Source of the DNA: Calothrix sp. NIES-2100 | Lineage (GTDB): Bacteria; Cyanobacteriota; Cyanobacteriia; Cyanobacteriales; Nostocaceae | DNA: 64,000 nt | Direction of reading: 5' to 3' | Assembly: GCF_002368195.1 (NCBI RefSeq) | Contig: NZ_AP018178.1 | Location: 995,738-1,059,737 of the forward strand | In this document: positions 36,625-45,664 of the stretch, piece by piece | Layout: every line of letters begins with the position of its first letter | Position numbering within the stretch: position 1 is the first letter of the stretch | The notes under the pieces: generated by a model | Seen by the model: the letters and a program-made list of their open reading frames with translations, nothing else | The model's database searches: none | What the model was told of the DNA's origin: nothing | Program-made: the position numbers and the translations under genes

Positions 36625-36657
36625 AGATCCCCGACTTCTTCAAGAAGTCGGGGATCT
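36625..36657. terminator. 33-nt perfect palindrome sharing the 268-bp element's terminus
   Basis: AGATCCCCGACTTCTT-C-AAGAAGTCGGGGATCT has 16-bp arms with a single-base loop. The arms match the terminal repeats of the element at 29963-30230. It is found upstream of both the hydrolase (leftward) and the molybdenum hydroxylase genes (rightward), so a terminator role is less likely than a collapsed mobile element. Confidence 0.5.
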
Positions 36658-36773
36658 GCGAAGATGTGATTGCATAAAATAAATATTTTTCTTGCTATAG
36701 TCAGCAGTCAGTTACTTTGAAACCAATGACAACTGACAACTGACAACTGACAACTGACAACTAACAACTGACT

Positions 36774-37565
36774 ATGGATTTGCCGAATATTCAAACTTAT
36801 TTACGTCCCGAACACCTGGAAAATCTCACTACATGGGGTAATGATTGGGCTTGGTTAGCGGGTGGAACATGGCTATTTTCCGAACCACAACCACATCTCC
36901 AAGTACTAGTAGATATCCAACAGTTAGGATGGTCAGAAATTGAAATTGCCGGAGATAATTTAATTATTGGCGCTACTTGTCCTTTAATTAAATTATTAGA
37001 ATATCCTTGGTTAGCAGAATGGACAGCAATTACAGGTTTAAAAGCTGCTGTTGCTGCACTAGCCGCGTCATCAAAAGTAATTAACGTTGCGACTGTTGGC
37101 GGCAATATTTGTTTAGCTTTATCAGTAGGAACTTTAGCACCTTTCATGGTGGCTTTAAATGCCAGTTACGAAATTTGTAATTTACAGGGAGAGTTATATC
37201 AAGTTGCAGCCAAAGATTTTCAAATTGGTTCGCGTCAGACAATTTTACAACCAGGAGAAATCCTCAAGCGGGTTTTAATTCCCTTGTCTCATTTAACATG
37301 GCAAGTCAATTATCAACGCTTGAGTATAGCAGCTACCGATCCAGCTTTAGCAATTGTTGTCACTGCCCAACATCAGCAACAAGTGCGTTGTGTAATTGCC
37401 GCGAGTGTGACTGCACCGCGTCTTTTGGAGTTTGAAAATAGAGAAACTTTAGCGAGGGAATATATCACATCTCTCGCCAAGGAAAATTTTATCGATGATG
37501 GGCGGGCAAGTGCAAATTATCGCCGAGAAATTACAGCAGTTTTAATTCAGCGAACAATACATTAA
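36774..37565 (+). CDS. FAD-binding subunit of xanthine-dehydrogenase-family molybdenum hydroxylase
   Basis: 263 residues. FAD contacts are recognisable as WAWLAGGTWLFSEPQP and VINVATVGGNICLALSVG (AGGT and TVGGNI motifs of the CoxM/XdhB family), with a C-terminal CO dehydrogenase flavoprotein-like tail (RVLIPL...YQRLSIAATDPALAIVV). It passes electrons from the molybdenum and Fe-S subunit to an acceptor. The partner is the fused gene at 38312, now separated by a toxin-antitoxin pair. Heptamer repeats (ACAACTG) end 3 nt before the ATG. Substrate (xanthine, hypoxanthine or a related purine) is inferred from family and context. Confidence 0.9.
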   Translation: MDLPNIQTYLRPEHLENLTTWGNDWAWLAGGTWLFSEPQPHLQVLVDIQQLGWSEIEIAGDNLIIGATCPLIKLLEYPWLAEWTAITGLKAAVAALAASSKVINVATVGGNICLALSVGTLAPFMVALNASYEICNLQGELYQVAAKDFQIGSRQTILQPGEILKRVLIPLSHLTWQVNYQRLSIAATDPALAIVVTAQHQQQVRCVIAASVTAPRLLEFENRETLAREYITSLAKENFIDDGRASANYRREITAVLIQRTIH

Positions 37566-37606
37566 ACAATTCGCTATTCGCAATAACGATTGAATTATAA
37601 ACTTTA

Positions 37607-37873
37607 TCAGCTTTTATATTTATAAACATCGCTACGATTTTCTATTCGCACAATAGTTATTGAAAATGCATCGTCAAAAACATTGTATAAAACCCTGTAA
37701 TCGCCTACTCGAATACGATAACCGTTTTCTTTTCCTTTGAGTTTTTTGACTCCATCTGGACGCGGTTGTATAGCCAAGTCATTAATCCTTGCTTGTATGC
37801 GTAGTCGAAGTTCTGGAGGCAATTTATTAATTTGTTTTAATGCACCTTTTGACAAATTAACTTCGTAACTCAC
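37607..37873 (-). CDS. RelE/ParE-family toxin
   Basis: 88 residues. The RelE fold is visible: SYEVNLSKGALKQINKLPPE, then LRIQARINDLAIQPRPDG, and the strand KLKGKENGYRIRVGDYRVLY that carries basic catalytic-type residues, with IVRIENRSDVYKY at the end. RelE toxins cut mRNA in the ribosome, ParE inhibits gyrase; the GYRIRVGDYRV pattern fits RelE better. The start overlaps the antitoxin stop by 4 nt (ATGA), so the two are coupled. The pair lies between two subunit genes of a hydroxylase on the other strand. Confidence 0.9.
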   Translation of the reverse strand: MSYEVNLSKGALKQINKLPPELRLRIQARINDLAIQPRPDGVKKLKGKENGYRIRVGDYRVLYNVFDDAFSITIVRIENRSDVYKYKS

Positions 37874-38106
37874 GCAACATCCTTTTTGATTTCTTGCATT
37901 TCTTTCTTAACTTCTTCCCAAGATACTGTCCCGTTAATTCGTATATCTTCCATACCTTCATCGTAAGCTTTTAAATCAGCTTCTTCTTCTTCTTCTTCAA
38001 TTCTTTTAAGTAATGCGTGAATTTCATCTAAAGTACTGTCGTAAGCTTGGTTTAACAGTACGTTGATAGCATCAATTATTTCTTGTCTTTCGCGTTCTGT
38101 TTTCAT
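37870..38106 (-). CDS. Antitoxin of the RelE-type pair
   Basis: 78 residues, acidic and helical: KTERERQEIIDAINVLLNQ, a glutamate run (EEEEEEAD), and an end SWEEVKKEMQEIKKDVA. The N-terminus is probably the DNA-binding or dimer part and the C-terminus wraps the toxin. Gene order antitoxin-toxin with a 4-nt overlap is the usual type II layout. Autoregulation is expected from the family but no operator was identified. Confidence 0.85.
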   Translation of the reverse strand: MKTERERQEIIDAINVLLNQAYDSTLDEIHALLKRIEEEEEEADLKAYDEGMEDIRINGTVSWEEVKKEMQEIKKDVA

Positions 38107-38311
38107 GTTTAAACCTCAGCCATTATCACCATTATCGTCACTAAGAGTGATATTATAGCAGTTTTCATAGCTTAATTCGTTTATAAGTAGGGGCACAGCA
38201 CCAGTAAGATTATGGATACCGTCTAGTGAAAATTTCAGTAATTGAAGATAAAATACATAACATTATTTTTGTTGAGTCATAGTTTATGCGTAAAGGTGCA
38301 AGATGTGAAAT

Positions 38312-40912
38312 ATGCTAGATTTTCATGTAAATCATCAACCTCATACAGCAACTTGTCACCCTGGAACTAGCCTATTAAGTTTATTACGCCAATTAGGTTA
38401 TTTTGGAGTGCATCGGGTTTGCGATTCTGGTGATTGTGGTGCTTGTACTGTGTGGGTAAATGACACAGCAATTCACAGTTGTATTTATCCAGCAATGCGA
38501 ATTGACAAGCAATCGATAACTACAATTGAAGGACTTTCGCAAAATGGCGAACTTGCAACAATACAGCAAGCGTTTTTAACAGCGCAAGGTTTTCAATGTG
38601 GTTTCTGCACTCCGGGGATGATTATGAGTGCGGCGAAGTTACCGCAGTTAAAAGAAGATGAATTACGTTTAGCTTTAAAAGGAAATCTCTGTCGCTGTAC
38701 TGGGTATCAAGCAATTATTGCCAGTATCCTGGAATATTACCAACCACAAAATCATCTGAATGTTCATCCCTGTGGAACTGTGGGAGAAAGCATTCCCAAA
38801 CAAGATGGTACTGCAATTGTCACGGGCAAAGCATCCTACACAGCAGATATTTCATTACCAGGGTTACTACATCTTAAAGTACTGCGATCGCCTTACGCTC
38901 ATGCTCGTATCCGCAACATCGATACCGCCACAGCCCAAGCACTCCCCGGTGTAGTGGCGATTTTCACCCATGAAGATGTCAACAGAATAGCTTACACCAC
39001 CGCCGGTCATGCGGAACCAGTGCCCGATCCCCTAGATCATTACCTATTAGATTATAAAGTGAGATTTGTTGGCGATCGCGTGGCGGCTGTGGTTGCAGAA
39101 TCACCCAGCATTGCCGAACAAGCTTGTGAATTAATTACCGTTGATTACGAAATCTTACCCCACATTCTCGACCCAGAATCAGCAATGCAAGATTGTGGTG
39201 TAATCATTCACAATGAACCAGAATCAACCCAAATACCTGATAAAAATCGCAACATTGCTGGACAAATATTTCTCGCATCTGGTGATGTGGAACAGGGATT
39301 TCAAGCCGCAGATTTAATTGTCGAAAATACCTATAATTTACCAGCAGTTCAACATGTCCATTTAGAACCTCACGTTACTGTTAGCTGGTTAGAAGCAGAT
39401 GGGACTTTAGTTGTGCGTTCCAGTACTCAAGTACCATTTCACTGTCAGCGTTTACTCTCCCAATTATTCAACATCCCCAAAGATAAAATCCGCGTTTATA
39501 AAGCCCAAATTGGCGGGGCATTTGGCAATAAACAAGAAATTTTATCAGAAGATTTATGCGCCTTAGCAACCCTAAGAACAGGTAAACCTGTGCAGTGGGA
39601 ATTTACCAGAAAAGAAGAATTCACCGCCACCAATAGCCGCCATGCAATGACAATTAAAATTAAAACTGGCGTGAAAGCAGATGGGAAAATTCTTGCTCAA
39701 GATATGCAAGTAATTGGGAACACAGGCGCTTATGGCAATCATGGACAAACAGTAGTATTTTTATCAGGTTATATACCTTTAGGTTTGTATCGTTGTGCCA
39801 ATAAAAGATTTCAAGGATTCGCCGTTTATACAAATACCATGCCTGGGGGTGCATTTCGCGGTTATGGTGCAACTCAAGGGACTTTTGCAATGGAATGTCA
39901 AATTGATGAAATTGCCCAAAAGCTGAAAATTGACCCTGTAGAAATGCGTCGGCAAAACTTAATTCAAGCCGGAGATATAATTAATTTAGGCAACGCAGAT
40001 AGCCACTTTAACTTAATTGGTAGCTACGCCGTTCCTGAATGTTGGGAAAAAGTTATTCAAGCATTAGGATATGTGCCAAATACACCGCCCATCGTCCAAG
40101 GTTCGCGCCGTCGTGGTGTGGGATTCGCCGTTTCTATGCAAGGCAGTGGTTTATGTAAAATCCACATGGCGAGTGTAAAATTATCACGTTTAACTGATGG
40201 TAAATATGAATTGAGAACAGGTAGCGTTGATGTTGGCACAGGTTCAGATACAACCTTGCGCCAAATAGCCGCAGCAGTATTAAATGTTAGCATTAGCGAT
40301 ATTGATATCATCGCCGGCGATACCCAAGAAACACCTTTTGATGCCGGTTCTTATGCTTCAGCAACGATGTATATTTCTGGACAAGCTGTGAAACTAGCAG
40401 CCCAAAAACTACTTTCCTCAAGTGAAAGTAGCGTTGAAGTTATTTATACAGCAGATGAATCAACATTAACCTTCGCCGTCCAAGGAGTAGAAGTAGAAGT
40501 TGATACCCAAACCGGCAAAGTGCAAATTTTACGCTGCGTCCAAGCAATAGATTTAGGTAAAGCCATCAATCCGCGCATCTGCTACGGACAAGCAAGCGGT
40601 GGTATTGCAATGGGAATCGGCTATGCTTTAACGGAAGAATTAATCTTTGATGCACAGGGACAAATTCTCAACCCTACATTGCGCCAGTATCGCATTCCCA
40701 GCGCCGCAGATATGCCACCAATGGAAATAATTTTAGTTGAAGCCGCCGACCCTTACGGGCCATTCGGTGCCAAAGGCGTAGGGGAAATTACCACCAATTG
40801 TACAGCGCCAGCCATCGCCAATGCGATCGCCCACGCCACCGGATGCAGAATTCGCCAACTCCCCATGACACCAGAACGAATTTGGCGACAACTCCACCAC
40901 CCTCAAACCTAA
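38312..40912 (+). CDS. Molybdenum hydroxylase: fused 2Fe-2S and Mo-binding subunits (xanthine dehydrogenase family)
   Basis: 866 residues. Residues 1-150 carry two 2Fe-2S clusters: CDSGDCGACTVW...C and CGFCTPGM...CRCTGY. Residues ~160-866 are the molybdopterin domain: GKASYTADISLPGLLHLKVLRSPYAHA is split here as GKASYTADI and LKVLRSPYAH, with QIGGAFGNKQ, GGAFRGYGATQGTFAMECQ in shortened form GAFRGYGATQ, and the catalytic glutamate in GAKGVGEITTNCTAPA. Fusion of small and large subunits with a separate FAD subunit (36774) is a known arrangement. The reaction is probably hydroxylation of a purine such as hypoxanthine or xanthine; related enzymes act on nicotinate or aldehydes. A purine role fits the importer and salvage genes downstream. 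Confidence 0.92.
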   Translation: MLDFHVNHQPHTATCHPGTSLLSLLRQLGYFGVHRVCDSGDCGACTVWVNDTAIHSCIYPAMRIDKQSITTIEGLSQNGELATIQQAFLTAQGFQCGFCTPGMIMSAAKLPQLKEDELRLALKGNLCRCTGYQAIIASILEYYQPQNHLNVHPCGTVGESIPKQDGTAIVTGKASYTADISLPGLLHLKVLRSPYAHARIRNIDTATAQALPGVVAIFTHEDVNRIAYTTAGHAEPVPDPLDHYLLDYKVRFVGDRVAAVVAESPSIAEQACELITVDYEILPHILDPESAMQDCGVIIHNEPESTQIPDKNRNIAGQIFLASGDVEQGFQAADLIVENTYNLPAVQHVHLEPHVTVSWLEADGTLVVRSSTQVPFHCQRLLSQLFNIPKDKIRVYKAQIGGAFGNKQEILSEDLCALATLRTGKPVQWEFTRKEEFTATNSRHAMTIKIKTGVKADGKILAQDMQVIGNTGAYGNHGQTVVFLSGYIPLGLYRCANKRFQGFAVYTNTMPGGAFRGYGATQGTFAMECQIDEIAQKLKIDPVEMRRQNLIQAGDIINLGNADSHFNLIGSYAVPECWEKVIQALGYVPNTPPIVQGSRRRGVGFAVSMQGSGLCKIHMASVKLSRLTDGKYELRTGSVDVGTGSDTTLRQIAAAVLNVSISDIDIIAGDTQETPFDAGSYASATMYISGQAVKLAAQKLLSSSESSVEVIYTADESTLTFAVQGVEVEVDTQTGKVQILRCVQAIDLGKAINPRICYGQASGGIAMGIGYALTEELIFDAQGQILNPTLRQYRIPSAADMPPMEIILVEAADPYGPFGAKGVGEITTNCTAPAIANAIAHATGCRIRQLPMTPERIWRQLHHPQT

Positions 40913-40942
40913 CCTGGGATGTGTCAGTGTGCGATCGCAATT

Positions 40943-41590
40943 TTATTGAAAGTGGCGAGATCGTTTTTCGTATTCTATGTCTCCCTTACAGGAACCTGTA
41001 TCATTTCTCAGGGTCATCTTACTACTATCAAGAACAACAACTGTATACTCTGTAGATAAACCTTTAGGTATCAAATCTTCTATTTGTGGTAAATCTTCAA
41101 GTTCCTTGGGATCGATTTGGTTTAAATCAACTTGAATGGCTCCTACTTTGATAAACTTTTTATTCGACTTTAAATCAACAATTTTTTCCACGAGTTTATT
41201 TTGCTCAAGTACCCACTCGCCAGAAGAAACTACATCATAAGTAATTTCCACCTTCTGTTGTTCGTCATCTTCCCCAGATATGATAATTTCCCCCACGAAG
41301 TTTGAACTTTCATTTCTGAGATATTCAGTTGTTCCTCTTACCGTCATCACATAATCTGAGTCAGGACAACTTTCTTGGGAATACCATATACCCAATAGAT
41401 TGTCTTTTTGAGAAGACGATCCCGTAGGAGTTGGGGTTGCAGAAGGAGTAACAGGAGGAGTTGAAACAGTTGGTGAAGGAAATAGTCTCGATGTTAATGA
41501 GTTAGGGTCACAAGATGTTAACCCAGATAGTAGAAACATGGACGCAAAAAACCGAAATATCAGGCTATTCGCTTGGTTGTAATAATTCAT
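40943..41590 (-). CDS. Lipoprotein of unknown function
   Basis: 215 residues. The signal region (SLIFRFFASMFLLSGLTSC) ends in a lipobox LTSC at Cys ~27, so it is likely lipid-anchored. A low-complexity Pro/Thr/Ser linker follows (SPTVSTPPVTPSATPTPTG). The mature domain (~60-210) is beta-rich: LLGIWYSQESCPDSDYVMTV, FVGEIIISGEDDEQQKVEIT, MTLRNDTGSCKGDIEYEKR, with two cysteines that may pair. It resembles small lipocalin-like stress lipoproteins but I cannot assign a family. It is convergent with the hydroxylase gene. Confidence 0.7.
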   Translation of the reverse strand: MNYYNQANSLIFRFFASMFLLSGLTSCDPNSLTSRLFPSPTVSTPPVTPSATPTPTGSSSQKDNLLGIWYSQESCPDSDYVMTVRGTTEYLRNESSNFVGEIIISGEDDEQQKVEITYDVVSSGEWVLEQNKLVEKIVDLKSNKKFIKVGAIQVDLNQIDPKELEDLPQIEDLIPKGLSTEYTVVVLDSSKMTLRNDTGSCKGDIEYEKRSRHFQ

Positions 41591-41920
41591 AATATTTTAT
41601 GTAAAAAAAATAAACCGCGAATAATTCACAAATTTTGCTGATTCGCGTTTAATCTAACTTGTAACTAATCAAGATTTTACTATGCTTGTTACACCATAAT
41701 AAAAAAAGGCAAAAGTCAATATTCAAAAGTAAAAATAAAGCCTGCTTCTTTTGTCAGCTATTCAACTGTTTGAGATAGTAGATTTTTGATACCGAGGACG
41801 CGGAAACTCAAGGCGCAGATACCCCACCTTGAAAGATGCATCTGTCGGATTCTGTGTTTAAATGCGTATAATTTGCAGAGCGATCGCACAACAAGGGTAT
41901 GAAAAACCTTCTTCCCTAAC
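41591..41920. other. Intergenic region, no gene supported
   Basis: An AT-rich 330 bp. Near 41610-41650 an imperfect inverted pair (ACCGCGAAT and ATTCGCGTTT) could form a hairpin upstream of the lipoprotein gene. A 68-codon reading frame at 41758-41964 overlaps the rtcA 3' end and is not protein-like. Confidence 0.5.
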
Positions 41921-42985
41921 CTAAGCGTCCCTATTGTCCAGGCTAACACAAGGTGCGATCGCAATTATTTTCTCTGCTTCATCTACAGTTACCCGCGCTA
42001 GTCCAAAACGTTCAATAATCGCCGCATTGGTTGTTAAATGACTACTAATCTCCGATGCTCGATACTGACTAGCACCAGATGCTAAAGTTGCTGGTAACAA
42101 TAATTGATCTGCTAAATGTTCGTCCACCGGCGCACCTGTATGATGAAACTGTAATAATTGCCGACAAGCAATATCTGCAACTTTCTCGGCTGGTAAGCGC
42201 AAACGTCCAAAGCCACCAAATCCAGTTAAGCTATTTTTATACTCAGCAGTTAAAAACACACCCGCCCCTGGTGCAATACCTTTTTCTCGTAAGGCTTCGA
42301 TAGCAGGTTTTAATCCAGCTTGACGCAACAAATTTTCGGTACGATTTGCCATCCGTTGGGCAATATGGGAAGCTAATTCTGTCACTACTGCTACTCCCCG
42401 TACTTGGTGTAAGTTACCTCGTTCTAGCAAAGTAATGCCTTTGATTGTGCCACCACCATTTACCTTAATCTGCATCTCTCCCCCACCTTGGGGATACCAT
42501 CCCCAAGCACGTAACTTTGCTGTCGCCTTGACTCCCATGCGGCGCAGCATCGGTAGATACACTTGCTCAATGTATGTCATTGTCGGGCTAAAGGGAACAT
42601 GAGTGCCGCCTTTTAAAGTCACTTGGGATTCAGCCGCAGCCAAGGCTAGCGGTAACAGCACAGTCTGCAAAACCAAAGTCATCGCCCCAGCAGAACCACC
42701 TTGCTGTGCTTCTGTGACATCAAAAGTATATTGTCCTGGTTGTACAGCACTACCAGGAATAAATTCTAACTTCATAGAACCTAAAGCATCACCCCGCAGT
42801 TGCGCATGACAGATTTTTGCCGCCGCCCGAACTGCTGTCAGGTGTTGTGCTGCTAATCCTGGGCGTTTACGTTTAGCACGTATACCTGCAATGCTGATCG
42901 CTTGGCCAGTGATAGCGGCTAAACTCAAGGAGGTACGAAGAACTTGTCCACCTCCTTCTCCGTAGGAACCGTCAATTTCAATCAT
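41921..42985 (-). CDS. rtcA: RNA 3'-terminal phosphate cyclase RtcA
   Basis: 354 residues from the ATG at 42985, starting MIEIDGSYGEGGGQVLRTSL, which is the classic RtcA opening; a start at 43033 would add 16 odd, repeat-like residues. Further motifs: IRAKRKRPGLAAQHLTAV, GGTHVPFSPTMTY, RGWYPQGGGE-type sequence (AWGWYPQGGGEMQI), and FGRLRLPAEKVAD with HTGAPVDEHLADQLLLPAT holding the AMP-acceptor histidine. It converts RNA 3'-phosphates to 2',3'-cyclic phosphates through an adenylated intermediate. No rtcB partner is adjacent. It is 12 kb from the Hen1/Pnkp cluster, so co-function is only a possibility. Confidence 0.94.
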   Translation of the reverse strand: MIEIDGSYGEGGGQVLRTSLSLAAITGQAISIAGIRAKRKRPGLAAQHLTAVRAAAKICHAQLRGDALGSMKLEFIPGSAVQPGQYTFDVTEAQQGGSAGAMTLVLQTVLLPLALAAAESQVTLKGGTHVPFSPTMTYIEQVYLPMLRRMGVKATAKLRAWGWYPQGGGEMQIKVNGGGTIKGITLLERGNLHQVRGVAVVTELASHIAQRMANRTENLLRQAGLKPAIEALREKGIAPGAGVFLTAEYKNSLTGFGGFGRLRLPAEKVADIACRQLLQFHHTGAPVDEHLADQLLLPATLASGASQYRASEISSHLTTNAAIIERFGLARVTVDEAEKIIAIAPCVSLDNRDA

Positions 42986-43042
42986 GGCAATTGGTGATTT
43001 GGAACTGGGATACCCAGGCTGGGGATACCCCACGCCTACGCA

Positions 43043-44392
43043 TTATTTGTGAATATTAAATTCTAATACTTTGCTTTTGCCAGGATTCATTAATCCATAG
43101 GGGTCAACCATTTCTTTAAATTTTAACTGCTCAGGGTCAATTACTTTTCTGCCGCCGTCTTCAATAATGTATGTATGAGGATTGGCGATCGTTACTCCTT
43201 GGGCTTCGTGGTAGCGGATAATTTCGTTGAGGCGTTCTTCTGTGGTGTAACGCACAAGTTGTAATGCACCGGGAATAACTGCACCTCCCACGCGGAAAAA
43301 TTCTAAATGCATCATGACTTCAGCACCGAAGTGGCGATACATATGTTCTACGAGTTGCAAACTGGAATCTGGCGGAAACATACTTTGCAAATAGGTAATT
43401 GAGGTATCGACAGTGCGGGCGTGTAAGGTGGTGTGGTTCCAAGTGAATTCTGCTAAATGAGTGCCTTTACCTGTGTCTTGTGCGGGTTTTTGATAGGTAA
43501 TTTGCCCGCCATATCGTTGTACTAATCCTGGTAATGATTCTAAATTCGGTTCAGCTACCATTAACAATGCTGGGTGCGTACCTTCTGTGATGTATTGCTG
43601 TAAGGGGTGAAAGTATCGGGGAATTGGCGATGCAAAGACACTAATCAATTTCTTAATCATGCCATCAGCATTACCTAGGGCATAACCAAACTTGGCAGCT
43701 GTCATAAAATCGTCAAAGGTGACAATTACTTCTGCCCAAGGATAGGCTGGTGCTAAGGGTAGTTCTAATTGGGTGATAATACCATTGATTCCCCAGGCAT
43801 GGTTGACCTTTTGCACATCATCGCCGCGTAACTCAATGATCTGGGGTTCCTCTTCTAAAGTTACCACTCGCAGTCCTAAAATATTACCGCGATCGCCTAA
43901 TAAACCATACTGAATTGAGCCTATTCCCCCACTTCCCCCGGCAATAAATCCCCCAATGGTGGCTGTACGATAGGTAGAGGGAGCCATGCGCATTTCCCAG
44001 CCGATTTCTCGCGCTTTTTTATCCAATGCTGCTAATTTCACCCCAGCTTCTACCCGCGCCACTGCTGGTTTTACCCAGAGAATCTCGTGCATTTTCGTCA
44101 TATCGAGAATTACGCCGCCATGTAAGGGTACGCATTGTCCGTAATTTCCTGTCCCTGCACCCCGGACGGTTACAGGTACGCGGTATTTGGCGCAAGTTGC
44201 AGCCACCCTGATAACTTCGGCTTCATTGGCAGGACGGACGACGATATCACCGACTTTTCCGGCTAATTTTGGTACAAGAACGGGGCTAAAGGTGTGATAG
44301 TCTTGGGATAATTTCGCTACTTGGACGGGGTCAGTGATAGTTTCGATGTCTGCAAAAGCAGCAGTGAGGGTATCTAAGTTGAGAGTTTTCAT
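43043..44392 (-). CDS. FAD-binding oxidoreductase (PCMH/GlcD-like)
   Basis: About 449 residues from the ATG at 44392 (KTLNLDTLTAAFADIE). An upstream start would add 25 residues encoded by a dispersed repeat, so it is not used. The FAD-binding PCMH domain occupies ~40-220: VVRPANEAEVIRVAATCAKY, PVTVRGAGTGNYGQCVPLHG, APSTYRTATIGGFIAGGSGG. The C-terminal half ends NPHTYIIEDGGRK and GLMNPGKSKVLEF, which is typical of the GlcD/D-lactate oxidase group where the NPGK motif closes the domain. It oxidises a 2-hydroxy acid or related substrate; which one cannot be told. Same strand as rtcA, 57 nt upstream, so cotranscription is likely. Confidence 0.88.
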   Translation of the reverse strand: MKTLNLDTLTAAFADIETITDPVQVAKLSQDYHTFSPVLVPKLAGKVGDIVVRPANEAEVIRVAATCAKYRVPVTVRGAGTGNYGQCVPLHGGVILDMTKMHEILWVKPAVARVEAGVKLAALDKKAREIGWEMRMAPSTYRTATIGGFIAGGSGGIGSIQYGLLGDRGNILGLRVVTLEEEPQIIELRGDDVQKVNHAWGINGIITQLELPLAPAYPWAEVIVTFDDFMTAAKFGYALGNADGMIKKLISVFASPIPRYFHPLQQYITEGTHPALLMVAEPNLESLPGLVQRYGGQITYQKPAQDTGKGTHLAEFTWNHTTLHARTVDTSITYLQSMFPPDSSLQLVEHMYRHFGAEVMMHLEFFRVGGAVIPGALQLVRYTTEERLNEIIRYHEAQGVTIANPHTYIIEDGGRKVIDPEQLKFKEMVDPYGLMNPGKSKVLEFNIHK

Positions 44393-44569
44393 GAGTATTT
44401 TCGTTAAGTTAGCAAATTTCTTTTTATTCTCACGCAAAGACGCTAAGGCGCAAAGTAAATTAGACAAGGGGACAAGGAGGACAAGGGAGACAAGGGAGAC
44501 AAGGAGGACAAAGGAGATAAATAATTAATGCCCAATGCCCAATGCCCAATGCCCAATGACTAAATAACT

Positions 44570-45622
44570 ATGAAAACAAATTTTAATCGGCGTGAATTTA
44601 TTGGCTTTGGTTCAGCGGCGTTTGCTACTAGCTTACTGCTGAAAGCTTGCAGTAGTGATCAAACGACACCAACAGCGACAACAACGGATGGTACTGAAGG
44701 GTTTAAAATAGCGATCGCTCTTCCGGGAATTATCACCGATCAAGCCTGGAATCAATCTGGTTATGAAGGAATCAATCTCGCCAAAGAAAAACTAGGTGCC
44801 CAAACCGCCTATGTGGAAAAGGTAGCACAGGCGGATCAAACAGAAGTTCTCACCGATTTTGCCCGTAAAGGCTACAATCTTATCTTTGCGCATGGCGGGC
44901 AATTTGATGCCGCAATTGAACAAATCGCCCCACAATTTCCCAAGACATTTTTTGTCGGTGTGAATGGTAATCTCAAAGGTCAGAATATTGCATCTTTAAG
45001 AATAGATCATCTGCAAGCTAGTTATTTATGTGGGATTATCGGCGCTTCTATGACTAAATCTAATAAATTAGCTTATATTGCTGGGGAGAAATTCCCCGCG
45101 ACTGAGGGAGAATTACGGGGATTTGAATTAGGGGCAAAATCTGTGAAACCTAATATTCAAATTACTTCTACTTTTACGGGTGATTGGAATGATGTGGCTA
45201 AAGCGAAGGAAGCAACTCTCGCCCTAATTTCTTCTGGTGCTGATGTCATCTATCAATGGTTAGATAATGCCTCGGCTACTGTCTTACAAACAGCGAGTGA
45301 GAAGGGAGTATATGCTTTTGGGAATACGAACGATCAATTAGATGTCGCCCCAAAAGCAGTCTTAACTAGTGCGGTGAAACGCTTAAATTTAGCAATCGCT
45401 TATTTAGCAGATTTAGCTAAGAAAAAAACAATTAAAGGACAAATATATACAATTGGTTTAGAAAGACCAGATATCTTATTTTTAGGAAAATTTGGAGAGA
45501 TTGTACCGGAGGAAGTTCAGCAACAAGCATTGAATACTAAAGATGAGATTGTTGACAAGAAAATCATCTTTGAAAACTGCAAAGAGGCTGGTAAAGATAC
45601 ACGCTGCATCAAAAAATCGTAG
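44570..45622 (+). CDS. BMP-family ABC substrate-binding lipoprotein
   Basis: 350 residues. The N-terminus has a Tat-like RREFIGFGSAAFATSLLLK and a lipobox LLKAC, so it is probably an exported lipoprotein. The mature part is a BMP/Med family fold (FKIAIALPGIITDQAWNQSG, YNLIFAHGGQFDAA, ASLRIDHLQASYLCGIIGAS). The family captures nucleosides and, in some systems, purine bases or derivatives for ABC import. The ATPase (45665) and two permeases (49784, 50925) complete the importer. A strong hairpin overlaps the stop codon. Heptamer CCCAATG repeats precede the start. Confidence 0.92.
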   Translation: MKTNFNRREFIGFGSAAFATSLLLKACSSDQTTPTATTTDGTEGFKIAIALPGIITDQAWNQSGYEGINLAKEKLGAQTAYVEKVAQADQTEVLTDFARKGYNLIFAHGGQFDAAIEQIAPQFPKTFFVGVNGNLKGQNIASLRIDHLQASYLCGIIGASMTKSNKLAYIAGEKFPATEGELRGFELGAKSVKPNIQITSTFTGDWNDVAKAKEATLALISSGADVIYQWLDNASATVLQTASEKGVYAFGNTNDQLDVAPKAVLTSAVKRLNLAIAYLADLAKKKTIKGQIYTIGLERPDILFLGKFGEIVPEEVQQQALNTKDEIVDKKIIFENCKEAGKDTRCIKKS

Positions 45623-45647
45623 TCAGGACTGAAGTCTTGACTACGAT
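45616..45647 (+). terminator. Hairpin overlapping the BMP gene's stop codon
   Basis: ATCGTAGTCAGGACT-GA-AGTCTTGACTACGAT pairs over 15 bp with one mismatch and includes the TAG stop. It is followed by an AT-rich, weakly U-rich stretch before the ATPase start at 45665. This position would let more binding protein than ATPase be made, by partial termination or by protecting the upstream mRNA end. Confidence 0.6.
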
Positions 45648-45664
45648 TTATAAATTTTCTTCAC

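Noticed and set aside
41758..41964. 68-codon frame overlapping the end of rtcA
   Set aside because: Overlaps a secure gene in another frame; composition not protein-like.
41921..42985. Assigning RtcA to the Hen1/Pnkp repair cluster
   Set aside because: It is 12 kb away on the other strand with an unrelated oxidase; shared chemistry alone is not enough.
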